Below, one piece after another: positions 1 through 9,954 of a stretch of 64,000 nucleotides of DNA. How positions within the stretch are numbered: the first letter of the stretch is position 1; every line of letters starts with the position of its first letter. The notes below the pieces were generated by a model. The model was not told the origin of the DNA. It saw only the letters and a list, made by a program, of their open reading frames with translations, and did no database searches. A program made the translations under genes and the position numbers. This stretch comes from Methylobacterium goesingense (GTDB lineage: Bacteria > Pseudomonadota > Alphaproteobacteria > Rhizobiales > Beijerinckiaceae): contig NZ_BPQL01000023.1 in assembly GCF_022179225.1 (NCBI RefSeq), positions 1 through 64,000 on the forward strand, given 5' to 3'.

Positions 1-1
1 G

Positions 2-28
2 ACCGCCGGCCCGAGGACGGCCCGGTGA
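2..28 (+). CDS. possible C-terminal tail of an upstream gene (partial)
   Basis: An open frame enters from the window edge and ends at a TGA that overlaps the GTG start of deoA (GTGA overlap). Only eight codons are visible, so no function can be assigned. The overlap is the arrangement expected of translationally coupled genes in one operon. This could also be chance, since any 24-bp GC-rich stretch is often open. Confidence 0.3.
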   Translation, partial: TAGPRTAR

Positions 29-1338
29 GGCTGCCGCAGGAACTCATCCGGACCAAGCGCGACGGCGGCGAGGTCGCGCCCGCGGACATCGCGGCTTTCG
101 TTGCGGGCTTGACCGAGGGCAGCGTCACCGAGGGGCAGGCTGCGGCCTTCGCCATGGCGGTGTTCTTCCGGGGCCTCTCGCTCGGCGAACGCGTGGCGCT
201 GACCCGCGCCATGACCGATTCCGGCACCGTTCTGGCCTGGGACCTGCCCGGCCCCGTCCTCGACAAGCATTCCTCCGGCGGGGTCGGCGACGCGGTCAGC
301 CTCGCGCTCGCCCCCATGGTGGCGGCCTGCGGCGGCTACGTGCCGATGATCTCGGGGCGCGGCCTCGGCCATACCGGCGGCACCCTGGACAAGCTCGGCA
401 GCATCCCGGGCTACGACGCGACGCCGGATCTCGATCGGTTCCGGCGCGTCACGGCGCAAGTCGGCTGTGCCATCATCGGACAGACCGCCGACCTCGCCCC
501 GGCCGACCGGCGCCTCTACGCGATCCGCGACGTCACCGGCACGGTGGAGAGCCTCGACCTCATCACCGCCTCGATCCTTTCGAAGAAGCTCGCCGCCGGC
601 CTCGACGGCCTGGTCATGGACGTGAAGACAGGCTCCGGCGCCTTCATGGCGCGGCGCGCGCAGGCGCGGGACCTCGCCACCAGTATCGTCGGCGTGGCGC
701 AAGGCGCGGGCCTGCGCACGGTGGCGCTGGTCACCGACATGGATTCCCCCCTCGCCTCGGCGGCCGGCAACGCCGTCGAGGTGGCCTACACCCTCGACTA
801 CCTCACGGGCCGCGCCCGCGAGCCGGCCTTCCACGCCGTCACCCTGGCGCTCGGCGCCGAAATGCTGGTGGTGGGGGGGCTCTGCGCCGATACCGCCGAA
901 GCGGGCGCGCGCCTCGAAGCCGCGCTGGACTCCGGCCGGGCCACGGAGGTGTTCGCCCGGATGGTGGCGGCCCTCGGCGGGCCGACCGACATCCTGGAGC
1001 GGTCCGGCCATCATCTGCCGGCGGCGCCCGTCATCCGTTCTGTGCCTGCGGAAGCAGACGGCTTCGTCGCGTCCGTGGCGACGCGGGACCTCGGGCTCGC
1101 GGTGATCGGTCTCGGTGGCGGGCGCACCCGCCCGCAGGACGCCATCGACCCGGCGGTCGGCCTTACCGGCCTGCGCCGGGCCGGCGCCCGAATCGAGCGG
1201 GGCCAGCCACTCGCCACGATCCACGCGCGCGATGGGGATGCCGCCGACCGGGCAGAGGCGGCCGTGCGGGCGGCCTACCGGATCGATGGGGTCGCGCCGG
1301 CCGACATGCCCGCGATCCTGGAGCGGATCGCGGGATAA
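25..1338 (+). CDS. deoA: thymidine phosphorylase
   Basis: Cytosolic pyrimidine-nucleoside phosphorylase of 437 residues. It converts thymidine and phosphate to thymine and 2-deoxyribose 1-phosphate in nucleoside salvage. The family signature [10 protein letters not shown] lies near residue 80 and is followed by the Gly-rich [14 protein letters not shown] segment that contributes to phosphate and nucleoside binding. Length is normal for the DeoA/PdpA family (about 435-440). The start is a GTG overlapping the TGA of a frame entering from the left edge, so it is probably the distal gene of a nucleoside-salvage operon. PdpA-type enzymes with broader pyrimidine specificity share the fold, so substrate choice is inferred. 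Confidence 0.93.
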   Translation: MRLPQELIRTKRDGGEVAPADIAAFVAGLTEGSVTEGQAAAFAMAVFFRGLSLGERVALTRAMTDSGTVLAWDLPGPVLDKHSSGGVGDAVSLALAPMVAACGGYVPMISGRGLGHTGGTLDKLGSIPGYDATPDLDRFRRVTAQVGCAIIGQTADLAPADRRLYAIRDVTGTVESLDLITASILSKKLAAGLDGLVMDVKTGSGAFMARRAQARDLATSIVGVAQGAGLRTVALVTDMDSPLASAAGNAVEVAYTLDYLTGRAREPAFHAVTLALGAEMLVVGGLCADTAEAGARLEAALDSGRATEVFARMVAALGGPTDILERSGHHLPAAPVIRSVPAEADGFVASVATRDLGLAVIGLGGGRTRPQDAIDPAVGLTGLRRAGARIERGQPLATIHARDGDAADRAEAAVRAAYRIDGVAPADMPAILERIAG

Positions 1339-1350
1339 GCGATCGGCCCG

Positions 1351-1704
1351 TCAGTAGTCGTGGTGGCCGTGGCCGCGATGGTGGTGACCGTGATCACGGT
1401 GGCCCCATCCATGGTCGCGATGGCCCCAGCCGCCATGGTGCCGGTGACCCCAGCCGTGGTCGCGTCCGTGGCCGTGGTGGCGGTGACCGTAGCCCCGGTC
1501 GTGGTGGTGATGGCGGTCATAGCCCCAGCCGCCACGATCGCCCCAGTACTGCACGGGGGTGGCGCCGGCCCGGTCGGAGAACGTGGTCTGCGCGAAGGCC
1601 GGGGCAGCTTCTGCGATTGGGGCGGCGCCGACGCTGCCGGTGATCGCCAGGGCGGCGACCAGGGCGCGGAAGCCCCGTACCGATCCGATCCGTGACGTGG
1701 TCAT
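1351..1704 (-). CDS. secreted His/Gly-rich repeat protein
   Basis: Small protein of 117 residues. An N-terminal signal peptide (basic start, then VAALAITGSVGAAP and an Ala-rich cleavage region ending near AFAQT) is followed by a short spacer. The C-terminal half is almost entirely His, Gly, Arg and Asp in imperfect HRDHGWGH-like repeats, ending HGHHDY. Such tails bind divalent metals (Zn, Ni, Cu) in other proteins; metal buffering in the periplasm is inference. The start at 1704 is preferred over an ATG six codons upstream because an AGGGAGG ribosome-binding site sits just before it. It converges with deoA. No specific family is recognised. Confidence 0.75.
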   Translation of the reverse strand: MTTSRIGSVRGFRALVAALAITGSVGAAPIAEAAPAFAQTTFSDRAGATPVQYWGDRGGWGYDRHHHHDRGYGHRHHGHGRDHGWGHRHHGGWGHRDHGWGHRDHGHHHRGHGHHDY

Positions 1705-1817
1705 GAGAACCTCCCTGTCCATGCGCGCGGGCGCCAGGGCGCCCTTGTTCTTGGATGTAAGGCAGGTCCACTGAACGCGATCTGAGATCGTCCTTCATCT
1801 CAGGTTCGGGTTTGGCC

Positions 1818-2453
1818 TCAGGGCCGGCGATAGACCCAGACCCGGGCGGGCGGCAGGTTCAGCCAGACCCGGTTCGAGCGGCTGGCCGTGTAGGTGCCCG
1901 CATCGCAGCGGGCCGGGATCGGCGGCACCACCGCGTAGGTGAACTGCACGAACGGCGCGCTCGGATGCATCATCGTGTGGGCGGTGTTGAGGAGGTCGAG
2001 CCGCTGCTCCAGCGGCTTGGTGAAGAGCGGCAGGCTCGACACCATGGCGGCTGCCTTCTCGGCGAGCATGGTGCCGAGGGTCTCGCGGATGTTGTAGGCG
2101 TCGCCGCGCACGATGGTGGCGCGCGGGAAGCGCTTCTGCAGCAGCTTGCAGAAATCCGGGTTGTACTCGACCAGGATCAGCCGCTCCTGCTCGACGCCGC
2201 GCCGAACCAGAGCCTCCGTCACCGGGCCTGTGCCGGGGCCGAGCTCGATTACCGGGCCGCTCACGCGCGGGTCGACGTACGAGGCCATGGTGCGGGCCAG
2301 CATACGGCCGGATGGCGTGACAGCGCCGGTGACGAGCGGGCGCTCAAACCAGGAACGCAGGAAGCGCGCCTCGTCCTCCAGCGGGTCCCGTCGCGTACGG
2401 CTGGCACCGGCTGCGAGGTCGTCTTTGGCGCTGGAGCGGCGTAGCGGCGGCAA
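1818..2453 (-). CDS. PmtA-like phospholipid / SAM-dependent methyltransferase
   Basis: Class I SAM-dependent methyltransferase of 211 residues. The SAM-binding motif ELGPGTGPVTEAL lies near residues 69-81, and the EYNPDFCKLL acidic loop follows. The overall layout (LRSWFERP.. TGAVTPSGR.. SSLPLF) resembles the Rhizobium/Rhodobacter PmtA family, which methylates phosphatidylethanolamine towards phosphatidylcholine, and the related KsgA-like methyltransferases. The substrate is therefore likely a membrane phospholipid, but this is family inference. The start is a TTG with only a weak AGGG upstream, and no nearer ATG would keep the N-terminal part, so the 5' end is uncertain. The gene lies downstream of dnaJ on the same strand but about 190 bp away. 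Confidence 0.75.
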   Translation of the reverse strand: MPPLRRSSAKDDLAAGASRTRRDPLEDEARFLRSWFERPLVTGAVTPSGRMLARTMASYVDPRVSGPVIELGPGTGPVTEALVRRGVEQERLILVEYNPDFCKLLQKRFPRATIVRGDAYNIRETLGTMLAEKAAAMVSSLPLFTKPLEQRLDLLNTAHTMMHPSAPFVQFTYAVVPPIPARCDAGTYTASRSNRVWLNLPPARVWVYRRP

Positions 2454-2647
2454 GACCCTATGTCCTCAGATCACGGGTTGGGAAGGAAAGGCTAGACGAC
2501 GAACCTCTTCGGCAGTCAAGCTTGCATCCATCGGACGCAGCCGACCGGCCGGCGAGATCGAGCGAGCGGTGCCGGACCGCCACATCATAGAACCGGCTCG
2601 GCCTTGTTTTGATCCCCGGGCCCATCGATGCTCGTGCGGGAACGCCG

Positions 2648-3808
2648 TCACGTGCGCGCGGTGCCGCCGAAGGCCTCGAAGAAGTCCTTGACCTTCGAGA
2701 AGAAGCCGGCGCTCTCCGGGTGGTTCTCGTCGGAAGCCGACTGGTCGAATTCCTGCAGGAGTTCGCGCTGCCGCTTCGAGAGATTCTGCGGCGTCTCGAC
2801 GAAGACCTGGATGTAGAGATCGCCGACGTCACGCGAGCGCAGGACCGGCATGCCCTTGCCCTTGATGCGGAACTGCTTGGCGGTCTGCGTCCCGGCTGGG
2901 ATGCGGACCTGCGTCTGCGAGCCGTCGATCACCGGCACGGTGATCTCGCCCGAGAGCGCCGCCGTCACCATGGAGATCGGCACGCGGCAGAACAGATCGG
3001 CGCCGTCGCGCTGGAAAAACTCGTGCGGCCGGATCGAGAGGAAGACATAGAGGTCACCCGCCGGCCCGCCGCGCAGGCCGGTCTCGCCCTCACCGGCCAA
3101 GCGGATGCGCAGGCCGTCATCGACGCCCGCCGGCACGTTGATCGAGAGGGTACGCTCGCGGGTGACCCGGCCGGCGCCGCTGCAGGCGCCGCAGGGGTCG
3201 TCGATCATCTCGCCGCGCCCGTGGCAGTTCGGGCAGGTGCGCTCGATGGCGAAGAACCCTTGCGCCGCCCGTACCCGGCCGTAGCCGCCACAGGTCTGGC
3301 AGGGGCGCGGCTTCGAACCGGCCTTGGCGCCCGAGCCCGCGCACACTTCGCAGGTGACCGAGGTCGCCATCTTGATGGTCTCGGCCTTGCCGGCGAACGC
3401 CTCCTCCAGGGAGATCTCGAGGTTGTAGCGCAGATCCGCGCCACGCTCACGGCTCGGCCCGCCGCGCGCGCCGCCCCGTCCGCCGCCGGGAGCGGCCCGG
3501 CCGTCGCCGAAGAAGTTGTCGAAGATGTCCGACATGAAGTCGCCGAACTCGTTGCCGAAGCCCGGTCCGCCCCCCCCGCCCTGCTGGAAGGCGGCGTGGC
3601 CGAAGCGGTCGTAGGCGGCGCGCTTCTGGCCATCGGAGAGGCACTGATAGGCCTCGTTGATTTCCTTGAACTTGAGTTCGGCCTCCGCGTTCCCCGGATT
3701 GCGGTCCGGGTGGTAGCTCATGGCGAGCTTGCGGAAGGCGACCTTCATCTCGCCGTCGGTCGCGGTCTTGGAGACGCCCAGGATCTCGTAATAGTCCCGC
3801 TTCGACAT
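2648..3808 (-). CDS. dnaJ: chaperone DnaJ (Hsp40)
   Basis: Co-chaperone of 386 residues that stimulates DnaK ATPase and delivers unfolded substrates. The J domain (1-70) carries HPD at residues 33-35. It is followed by a Gly/Phe-rich linker ([15 protein letters not shown]), then four CxxCxGxG zinc-finger repeats ([32 protein letters not shown]) and the C-terminal substrate-binding domains. This is a complete type A DnaJ of normal length. The start at MSKRDYYEI is preferred over an upstream alternative because a GAGGA site precedes it at good spacing. It lies 168 bp downstream of dnaK on the same strand with a strong hairpin between them, so it is probably cotranscribed with partial attenuation or has its own processing. 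Confidence 0.97.
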   Translation of the reverse strand: MSKRDYYEILGVSKTATDGEMKVAFRKLAMSYHPDRNPGNAEAELKFKEINEAYQCLSDGQKRAAYDRFGHAAFQQGGGGGPGFGNEFGDFMSDIFDNFFGDGRAAPGGGRGGARGGPSRERGADLRYNLEISLEEAFAGKAETIKMATSVTCEVCAGSGAKAGSKPRPCQTCGGYGRVRAAQGFFAIERTCPNCHGRGEMIDDPCGACSGAGRVTRERTLSINVPAGVDDGLRIRLAGEGETGLRGGPAGDLYVFLSIRPHEFFQRDGADLFCRVPISMVTAALSGEITVPVIDGSQTQVRIPAGTQTAKQFRIKGKGMPVLRSRDVGDLYIQVFVETPQNLSKRQRELLQEFDQSASDENHPESAGFFSKVKDFFEAFGGTART

Positions 3809-3934
3809 TCCCGTCCTCAAAGTCCCCCGGCGTCCCGTTTCGTCGCGGTGGCGCCGTCCCCGATCAAACCCAGCGGTCCTGGCTCATTCGCCAAGGACCG
3901 ATCCCACCGTGTCGCCGGCAGGCGCGAGACATGA

Positions 3935-3962
3935 CGCGGGGCCGGATCGCTCCGGCCCCGCG
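3935..3962 (-). terminator. dnaK-dnaJ intergenic hairpin
   Basis: A perfect 12-bp inverted repeat (CGCGGGGCCGGA / TCCGGCCCCGCG) with a 4-nt loop begins 15 bp after the dnaK stop codon. No T-tract follows on the minus strand, so it may act as an attenuator, 3'-end stabiliser or processing site in a dnaKJ transcript and not as a full intrinsic terminator. Confidence 0.55.
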
Positions 3963-3976
3963 CTCAGATGAAGGCG

Positions 3977-5890
<1,914 letters not shown>

Positions 5891-6326
5891 GGTGGGATCC
5901 CTCTGTTGTCGTTTGGTCAAGCAGACCGCCGAGCCCCGAAGCAGCTCGGCCCATGGCTGTGCAAAACTGAGTGTGTGAGAACGGGGTTGGGCACCGGTTC
6001 GTACCCCGGATCGGTACGGAGCCGGGTCTTAATCCCGCGTCTCGGCCGATATAAGAAGGGTGTCGCGAGGCCGCAAGGCGATGGCGTGCGGCGCGGCGCA
6101 TCCGATCGTTCGGACCGGCGTTGATGCTCTTGTGCGAGCGCGGGGTCGCTCAGGGGCGCGGCACGCGCTCCCGGCGGAGCCACGCCAGAGAGCCGTGGAC
6201 GAAGCGTTCGAGCGGGGCGTTCGCCTATTCGTGCCATGGCGCGGCTGTGCACACATGGTAAGTGTGTGGTGAAAGTGCTTGGCTGCGCATCCGTCCGCCT
6301 CCCCCGCCATAGGCCTGAAAGTCTCG
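5891..6326. other. divergent intergenic region dnaK / secreted-protein gene
   Basis: This 436-bp gap separates divergent genes. It holds the heat-shock promoter of dnaK (6046-6077) and leaves a dnaK leader of roughly 150 nt. No further gene is supported. The right part (about 6230-6326) presumably carries the promoter of the rightward gene, but I see no clear -35/-10 pair there. Confidence 0.6.
6046..6077 (-). promoter_or_regulatory. RpoH (sigma-32) type heat-shock promoter of dnaK
   Basis: Read on the minus strand, CTTG (6077-6074) is followed after 18 nt by CTTATATCGG (6055-6046). This matches the described alphaproteobacterial heat-shock consensus CTTG-N17/18-CYTATnTnnG at every fixed position. 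Transcription would begin near 6038-6040, giving a dnaK leader of about 150 nt. No CIRCE element was noticed between the promoter and the start codon. Confidence 0.75.
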
Positions 6327-7298
6327 ATGCGTCTGTCCCGCGTGTTTCTTCTGCCACTCCTGCTCTCGCCGGTTCTGGCATCCGTCCCACAGTCGGCCGT
6401 CGCGCAGTCGTTCTTCGAGGAATTGTTCGGGATCGGGCGGGCCGCCAAGCCCCCGGTGCCCCCGCGCGGCGTGCCGAGCGCACCCGTGGCGCCCCCTCCG
6501 GGCGAGGCCATGCCCCCGGCGGCGGAGGTCCCGAAGTCGCCGCCGGTGCCGCGCCAGCCCGTGGTGCTGAAGGCGCCCTCGGAAGACAACGTGATGGGCC
6601 AGGACCTGCAGCTGAACGGGCTCACGGGGAGCCTGAAGCTGGAGAAGTCCGGCTCCGGCACCACCGCCCGGATCACGCTGCCGGGCAACAAGATCTCGCA
6701 GCCCGTGGAGGCCTGCAAGGTTCCCCTTAACGGCGGCGCGCCGGTGGCCGTGTCCTCGGAGGGTCGGCCCGAGGGTGTCGGCCGCTTCGAGGTGGCGGGC
6801 GGCGAGTGCCCCTTGCGCTTGGACGTGCTCGACGGGGCCGTACTGGTGCGGGCGCTCTCGGGCTCCGTCTGCACCTTCGCGGCGGCCGATTGCGCCACGA
6901 CGCCGACCGGCTTGTGGGGACCGCCCGCCGCAAGCCTGATTCCGCGTGCCGGCGAGTTCGAAGGCGCGCGCGGCGGTGCCGACCGGGCGGTGCGCGAGAA
7001 CTACAAGTTGATGAGCCAGCGCCTGAAGGGACAGGACCTACGTCCCGTGGTGACCGAGCAGGCGGCGTTCTCGTCCGACCGCGAGCAGCTCTGCCGGACC
7101 TATGCCCGCGAGGGCGCCCACGGGTTCTGCAACTTGCGCTTTACCGAGGCGCGGGCCCTGGCGCTCGCCACCCGCCTCGGCGTCAACACCAGCACGGCGG
7201 CGCCGACCGCAACGGCAACGACGCCGCGCCCGCGCCGCAAGCCGCCGGTGGAGGGCATGAACCCGGATGCCGGCGGTTCGCCCTTCGTGGAGCAGTAG
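6327..7298 (+). CDS. secreted protein of unknown function
   Basis: Protein of 323 residues with a clear N-terminal signal peptide (MRLSRVFLLPLLLSPVLASV, cleavage after SAVAQ). A Pro-rich linker (about residues 35-75) follows, then a domain containing LNGLTGSLKLEK.., a conserved-looking Cys pattern (EACKVPL, GGECPLRL, GSVCTFAAADC) and a C-terminal part with LCRTYAREGAHGFCNLRF. The six Cys residues suggest disulfides in the periplasm. The tail is Thr/Ala/Pro-rich and basic. I do not recognise a named family. The start is placed at the signal peptide; an upstream TTG 16 codons earlier would bury it. It is divergent from dnaK and convergent with the YqgE gene. Confidence 0.75.
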   Translation: MRLSRVFLLPLLLSPVLASVPQSAVAQSFFEELFGIGRAAKPPVPPRGVPSAPVAPPPGEAMPPAAEVPKSPPVPRQPVVLKAPSEDNVMGQDLQLNGLTGSLKLEKSGSGTTARITLPGNKISQPVEACKVPLNGGAPVAVSSEGRPEGVGRFEVAGGECPLRLDVLDGAVLVRALSGSVCTFAAADCATTPTGLWGPPAASLIPRAGEFEGARGGADRAVRENYKLMSQRLKGQDLRPVVTEQAAFSSDREQLCRTYAREGAHGFCNLRFTEARALALATRLGVNTSTAAPTATATTPRPRRKPPVEGMNPDAGGSPFVEQ

Positions 7299-7329
7299 CG
7301 CCCTTGAGACGAATCTCGGCGCGCGGCCC

Positions 7330-7968
7330 TCAGCTGTGCCCGGCGCTCACCGACAGCATGGCCAGATCGATGCCGTTGTTACGCAGCGTGCGCTCGTACT
7401 TGGCGTCCAGGGCCGTGTGGAAGATCATCTCCGGGTCGGCCGGGCAGATCAGCCAGCCATTGGCCAGGATCTCGTTCTCGAGCTGGCCCGCCTGCCAGCC
7501 GGCGTAGCCCAACGCCAGCACCGCGCTGGCGGGCCCGTCGCCGGAGGCGATGGCGCGCAGGATGTCCACGGTCGCGGTCAGGCAGATGCCGTCGTCGATG
7601 ATCAGCGTGGACTGGTCGATGTGGAAGTCATCGGTGTGGAGCACGAAGCCCCGCTTGGCGTCCACCGGCCCGCCCATCAGCACCGGCATGTGGCCGACCC
7701 GCTCGCGCAGGCGGATCGCGTCCGTCTCGCTGGCGATGTCGAGCTGGATCAGCAGGTCCGGCATGTTGAGGTCCGAGACCGGCTTGTTCAGGATGATGCC
7801 CATCGCCCCATCCGCCGAGTGGGCGCAGAGGTAGATCACCGAGCGGGCGAAGCGGGAATCCGTGAGCCCCGGCATCGCCACCAGGAACTGACCGTCGAAA
7901 TAGGCGGGATCACCCCTATGAGGTCGGGAGGCTTCAGGCCGGGAAGCTCGGGGCCGGGAGGTCTGCAT
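7330..7968 (-). CDS. YqgE/AlgH family protein
   Basis: Protein of 212 residues belonging to the UPF0301 (DUF179, YqgE/AlgH) family. The typical N-terminus [27 protein letters not shown] is followed by [11 protein letters not shown], the [17 protein letters not shown] segment and [16 protein letters not shown]. The molecular function of the family is not firmly established; AlgH was named from alginate regulation in Pseudomonas. About 20 residues before the family core are basic and Ser/Pro-rich, so the true start may lie slightly downstream. It converges with the gene on its right-hand coordinate side and is divergent from the peroxiredoxin gene. Confidence 0.88.
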   Translation of the reverse strand: MQTSRPRASRPEASRPHRGDPAYFDGQFLVAMPGLTDSRFARSVIYLCAHSADGAMGIILNKPVSDLNMPDLLIQLDIASETDAIRLRERVGHMPVLMGGPVDAKRGFVLHTDDFHIDQSTLIIDDGICLTATVDILRAIASGDGPASAVLALGYAGWQAGQLENEILANGWLICPADPEMIFHTALDAKYERTLRNNGIDLAMLSVSAGHS

Positions 7969-8139
7969 CCCCGCATGCTACGCGGGCCGGCGGCGTTGTC
8001 CAGGGCGCCGCGATGCGAGGGCCCCTCACCCATTCGGGCAAACTCGACAGGTCCGGCCCCGCGAGCTAGACGCAACCGCACGAGGCCGCCCCACAGAGCG
8101 GGTGCCGGGCGCGCCGGCGAGCGTTTCAGGAGACGACGG

Positions 8140-8622
8140 ATGACGATCCAGGTTGGCGACCACCTTCCCCAGGTGACCTTCCGCGTGAGCGGCGCGAGCG
8201 GGCCCGAGGCCAAGACCACCGACGACCTCTTCAAGGGGCGCCGCGTCGTCCTCGTCGGCGTGCCCGGCGCTTTCACGCCGAGCTGCCACCGCAATCACCT
8301 CCCCGGCTTCGTGGAGAAGCTGGCCGAGATCAAGGCGCGCGGCGTCGACGCCGTGGCGGTGACCTCCGTCAACGACGTCTTCGTGCTCGACGCCTGGCAG
8401 AAGGCCAGCGGCGCCGAGGGCATCGAATTCCTGGCCGACGGCAACGCCGAGTTCGCCAAGGCCGTCGGCCTCGACATGGACGGCGCCGGCTTCGGCCTCG
8501 GCCCGCGCTCGAAGCGCTACGCCATGCTGGTCGAGGACGGCGTGGTGCGGGTGCTCAACGTCGAGGATTCCCCGGCCAAGACCGAGGTCTCCGGGGCGGA
8601 AGCTCTGCTGAAGGTAATCTGA
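8140..8622 (+). CDS. peroxiredoxin, Prx5 / redoxin family
   Basis: Thiol peroxidase of 160 residues that reduces H2O2 and organic hydroperoxides in the cytosol. The active-site segment VPGAFTPSCHRNHLPGF places the peroxidatic Cys at residue 49. No second Cys occurs in the protein, so it is a 1-Cys enzyme that needs an external thiol (glutathione/glutaredoxin or thioredoxin) for recycling. It fits the AhpC/TSA-redoxin Prx5 subgroup (about 160 residues) and has no fused glutaredoxin domain. An AGGAGA site lies about 8 bp before the ATG. It is monocistronic and convergent with thrB across the repeat element. Confidence 0.92.
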   Translation: MTIQVGDHLPQVTFRVSGASGPEAKTTDDLFKGRRVVLVGVPGAFTPSCHRNHLPGFVEKLAEIKARGVDAVAVTSVNDVFVLDAWQKASGAEGIEFLADGNAEFAKAVGLDMDGAGFGLGPRSKRYAMLVEDGVVRVLNVEDSPAKTEVSGAEALLKVI

Positions 8623-8664
8623 GCGAGGATCGCACCTACGTTCGCGCATCGCTCGGTGCGCGTC

Positions 8665-8846
8665 CCCTCGCCCCGCACGCGGGGAGAGGGTTTCGCCGAC
8701 CCTGCCGTTGGCGGAGCGAGGCGGCAGCCGAAGGTCAGGGGGCTAATCCGGGAGGGTCTCGATCGGATCCGTCCCCTCACCCTCGCTTCGCTCATCGCAG
8801 GCACGACAAGGTGCCTGCGATCCTCTCCCCGCGTGCGGGGCAAGGG
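8665..8846. repeat. 182-bp element with 25-bp terminal inverted repeats
   Basis: The ends 8665-8689 and 8822-8846 are inverted copies of each other over 25 bp with a single mismatch. Each end is itself a CCCCGC..GCGGGG hairpin. Inside lies another perfect 10-bp stem (TCGCAGGCAC / GTGCCTGCGA, 8795-8820). No reading frame inside is convincing. The element fills the gap between two convergent genes (peroxiredoxin and thrB), a favoured position for REP- or MITE-like intergenic repeats. It may also serve as a bidirectional terminator. Confidence 0.75.
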
Positions 8847-8901
8847 AAATGTGCTCCCCGGTTCGTGCTCCCTGGACCGGACCCGGTGAGGCCGAGCCTC
8901 C

Positions 8902-9867
8902 CTATACGCCCCAGCCATAATCGACCGCTTGCATCGCCGTGCGGTGGAACGTCAGCCGGCGGTCGTATTCCAGCGGGTCCTTGGGCTGCACCAGGGCGCC
9001 GGGCGGCACGTCGAGCCAGTCCACGAGGCGGGTCAGCAGGAAGCGCAGGGCCGCGCCCCGGCATAGGATCGGCAGGGCCTCCACCTCGGCCGCGGTCAGG
9101 CGGCGCACCGCTTCGTAGCCCGCGATGAGGGCCGCGCCCTTGTCCCGGTCGAAGGTGCCGTCGGCCTCGAAGCACCAGGCGTTGAGGCAGATCGCCAGAT
9201 CGTACGCGAAGGCGTCGGTGCAGGCGAAGTAGAAGTCGATCAGCCCCGACAGGGCGTCGCCGATGAAGAACACGTTGTCGGTGAAGAGGTCGGCGTGGAT
9301 CACGCCCGTGGGCAGGCCGGCGGGCCAGCCGGCCTGGAGCACGGCGAGATCCCCGCGCACGCGATCCGCGAGGCCGGGCGAGACCGTGTCGGCCTGGGCC
9401 TCGGCTCCGGCGAACAGCGGTCCCCAGGATTCCACCGAGAGATTGTTGTCCCGGCGCATGCCGAAATCGGCGCCCGCCGCGTGCAGGCCCGCGAGCGCGC
9501 CTCCCAGCGCCCAGCAATGGTCGATCCCGGGGCGCTTAACCGAGACGCCCTCCAGGAAGCTGACGATGACGGCCGGGCGGCCGCAGAGTTCACTCAAGGA
9601 CACGCCGGCCCGGTTGCGGATCGGCTGCGGACAGGCGAGCCCGCGCGCGGCGAGATGCTCCATCAGGTTGAGGAAGAACGGCAGGTCCCCGACCCGCACC
9701 CGCTTCTCGTAGAGCGTGAGGATGTAGGAGCCGGCGGTGGTGTGCAGGAAGAAGTTGGTGTTCTCGACGCCCTCGGCGATGCCCTTGTACGAGAGCAGCG
9801 TGCCGATCTCGTAGGCGGAGAGGAAGGCGGTCAGGGCCTCGTCGGAGACCTCGGTGTAGACGGCCAC
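8902..9867 (-). CDS. thrB: homoserine kinase, APH-fold (ThrB type II)
   Basis: Kinase of 321 residues that phosphorylates L-homoserine to O-phospho-L-homoserine in threonine biosynthesis. It belongs to the aminoglycoside-phosphotransferase fold used for ThrB in alphaproteobacteria and pseudomonads, not to the GHMP-type ThrB of enterics. The catalytic loop GVIHADLFTDNVFF matches HxDxxxxN, and the following LIDFYFACTDAFAYDLAI supplies the metal-binding Asp. The N-terminus MAVYTEVSDEALTAFLSAYEIG is typical of the family and full length is present. It lies about 90 bp downstream of ispH on the same strand, with hairpins between the two genes. Confidence 0.93.
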   Translation of the reverse strand: MAVYTEVSDEALTAFLSAYEIGTLLSYKGIAEGVENTNFFLHTTAGSYILTLYEKRVRVGDLPFFLNLMEHLAARGLACPQPIRNRAGVSLSELCGRPAVIVSFLEGVSVKRPGIDHCWALGGALAGLHAAGADFGMRRDNNLSVESWGPLFAGAEAQADTVSPGLADRVRGDLAVLQAGWPAGLPTGVIHADLFTDNVFFIGDALSGLIDFYFACTDAFAYDLAICLNAWCFEADGTFDRDKGAALIAGYEAVRRLTAAEVEALPILCRGAALRFLLTRLVDWLDVPPGALVQPKDPLEYDRRLTFHRTAMQAVDYGWGV

Positions 9868-9905
9868 GGCGCTTCGCTTAACATCTCGGGGGCGGAAAAG
9901 GACAA

Positions 9906-9954
9906 GGGCGCCGAACGGCGCCCCTGCGGATGGTTTCGGCCGTGGGAACGGCCG
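9906..9954 (-). terminator. tandem hairpins downstream of ispH
   Basis: Two perfect stem-loops follow the ispH stop on the minus strand. The first is CGGCCGT-GGGA-ACGGCCG (9937-9954), immediately next to the stop. The second is GGGCGCC-GAAC-GGCGCCC (9906-9923), followed on the minus strand by a T-rich CTTGTCCTTTT. They probably end or attenuate ispH transcription before thrB. Confidence 0.5.

Noticed and set aside
1360..1695. Plus-strand frame rich in Val/Ala opposite the His/Gly-rich protein
   Set aside because: The Val/Ala repeats are the reverse complement of His/Gly codons; the minus-strand protein has a signal peptide and ribosome-binding site.
2458..2647. Short minus-strand frame between dnaJ and the methyltransferase gene
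   Set aside because: No family features and no clear ribosome-binding site; codon use is unremarkable.
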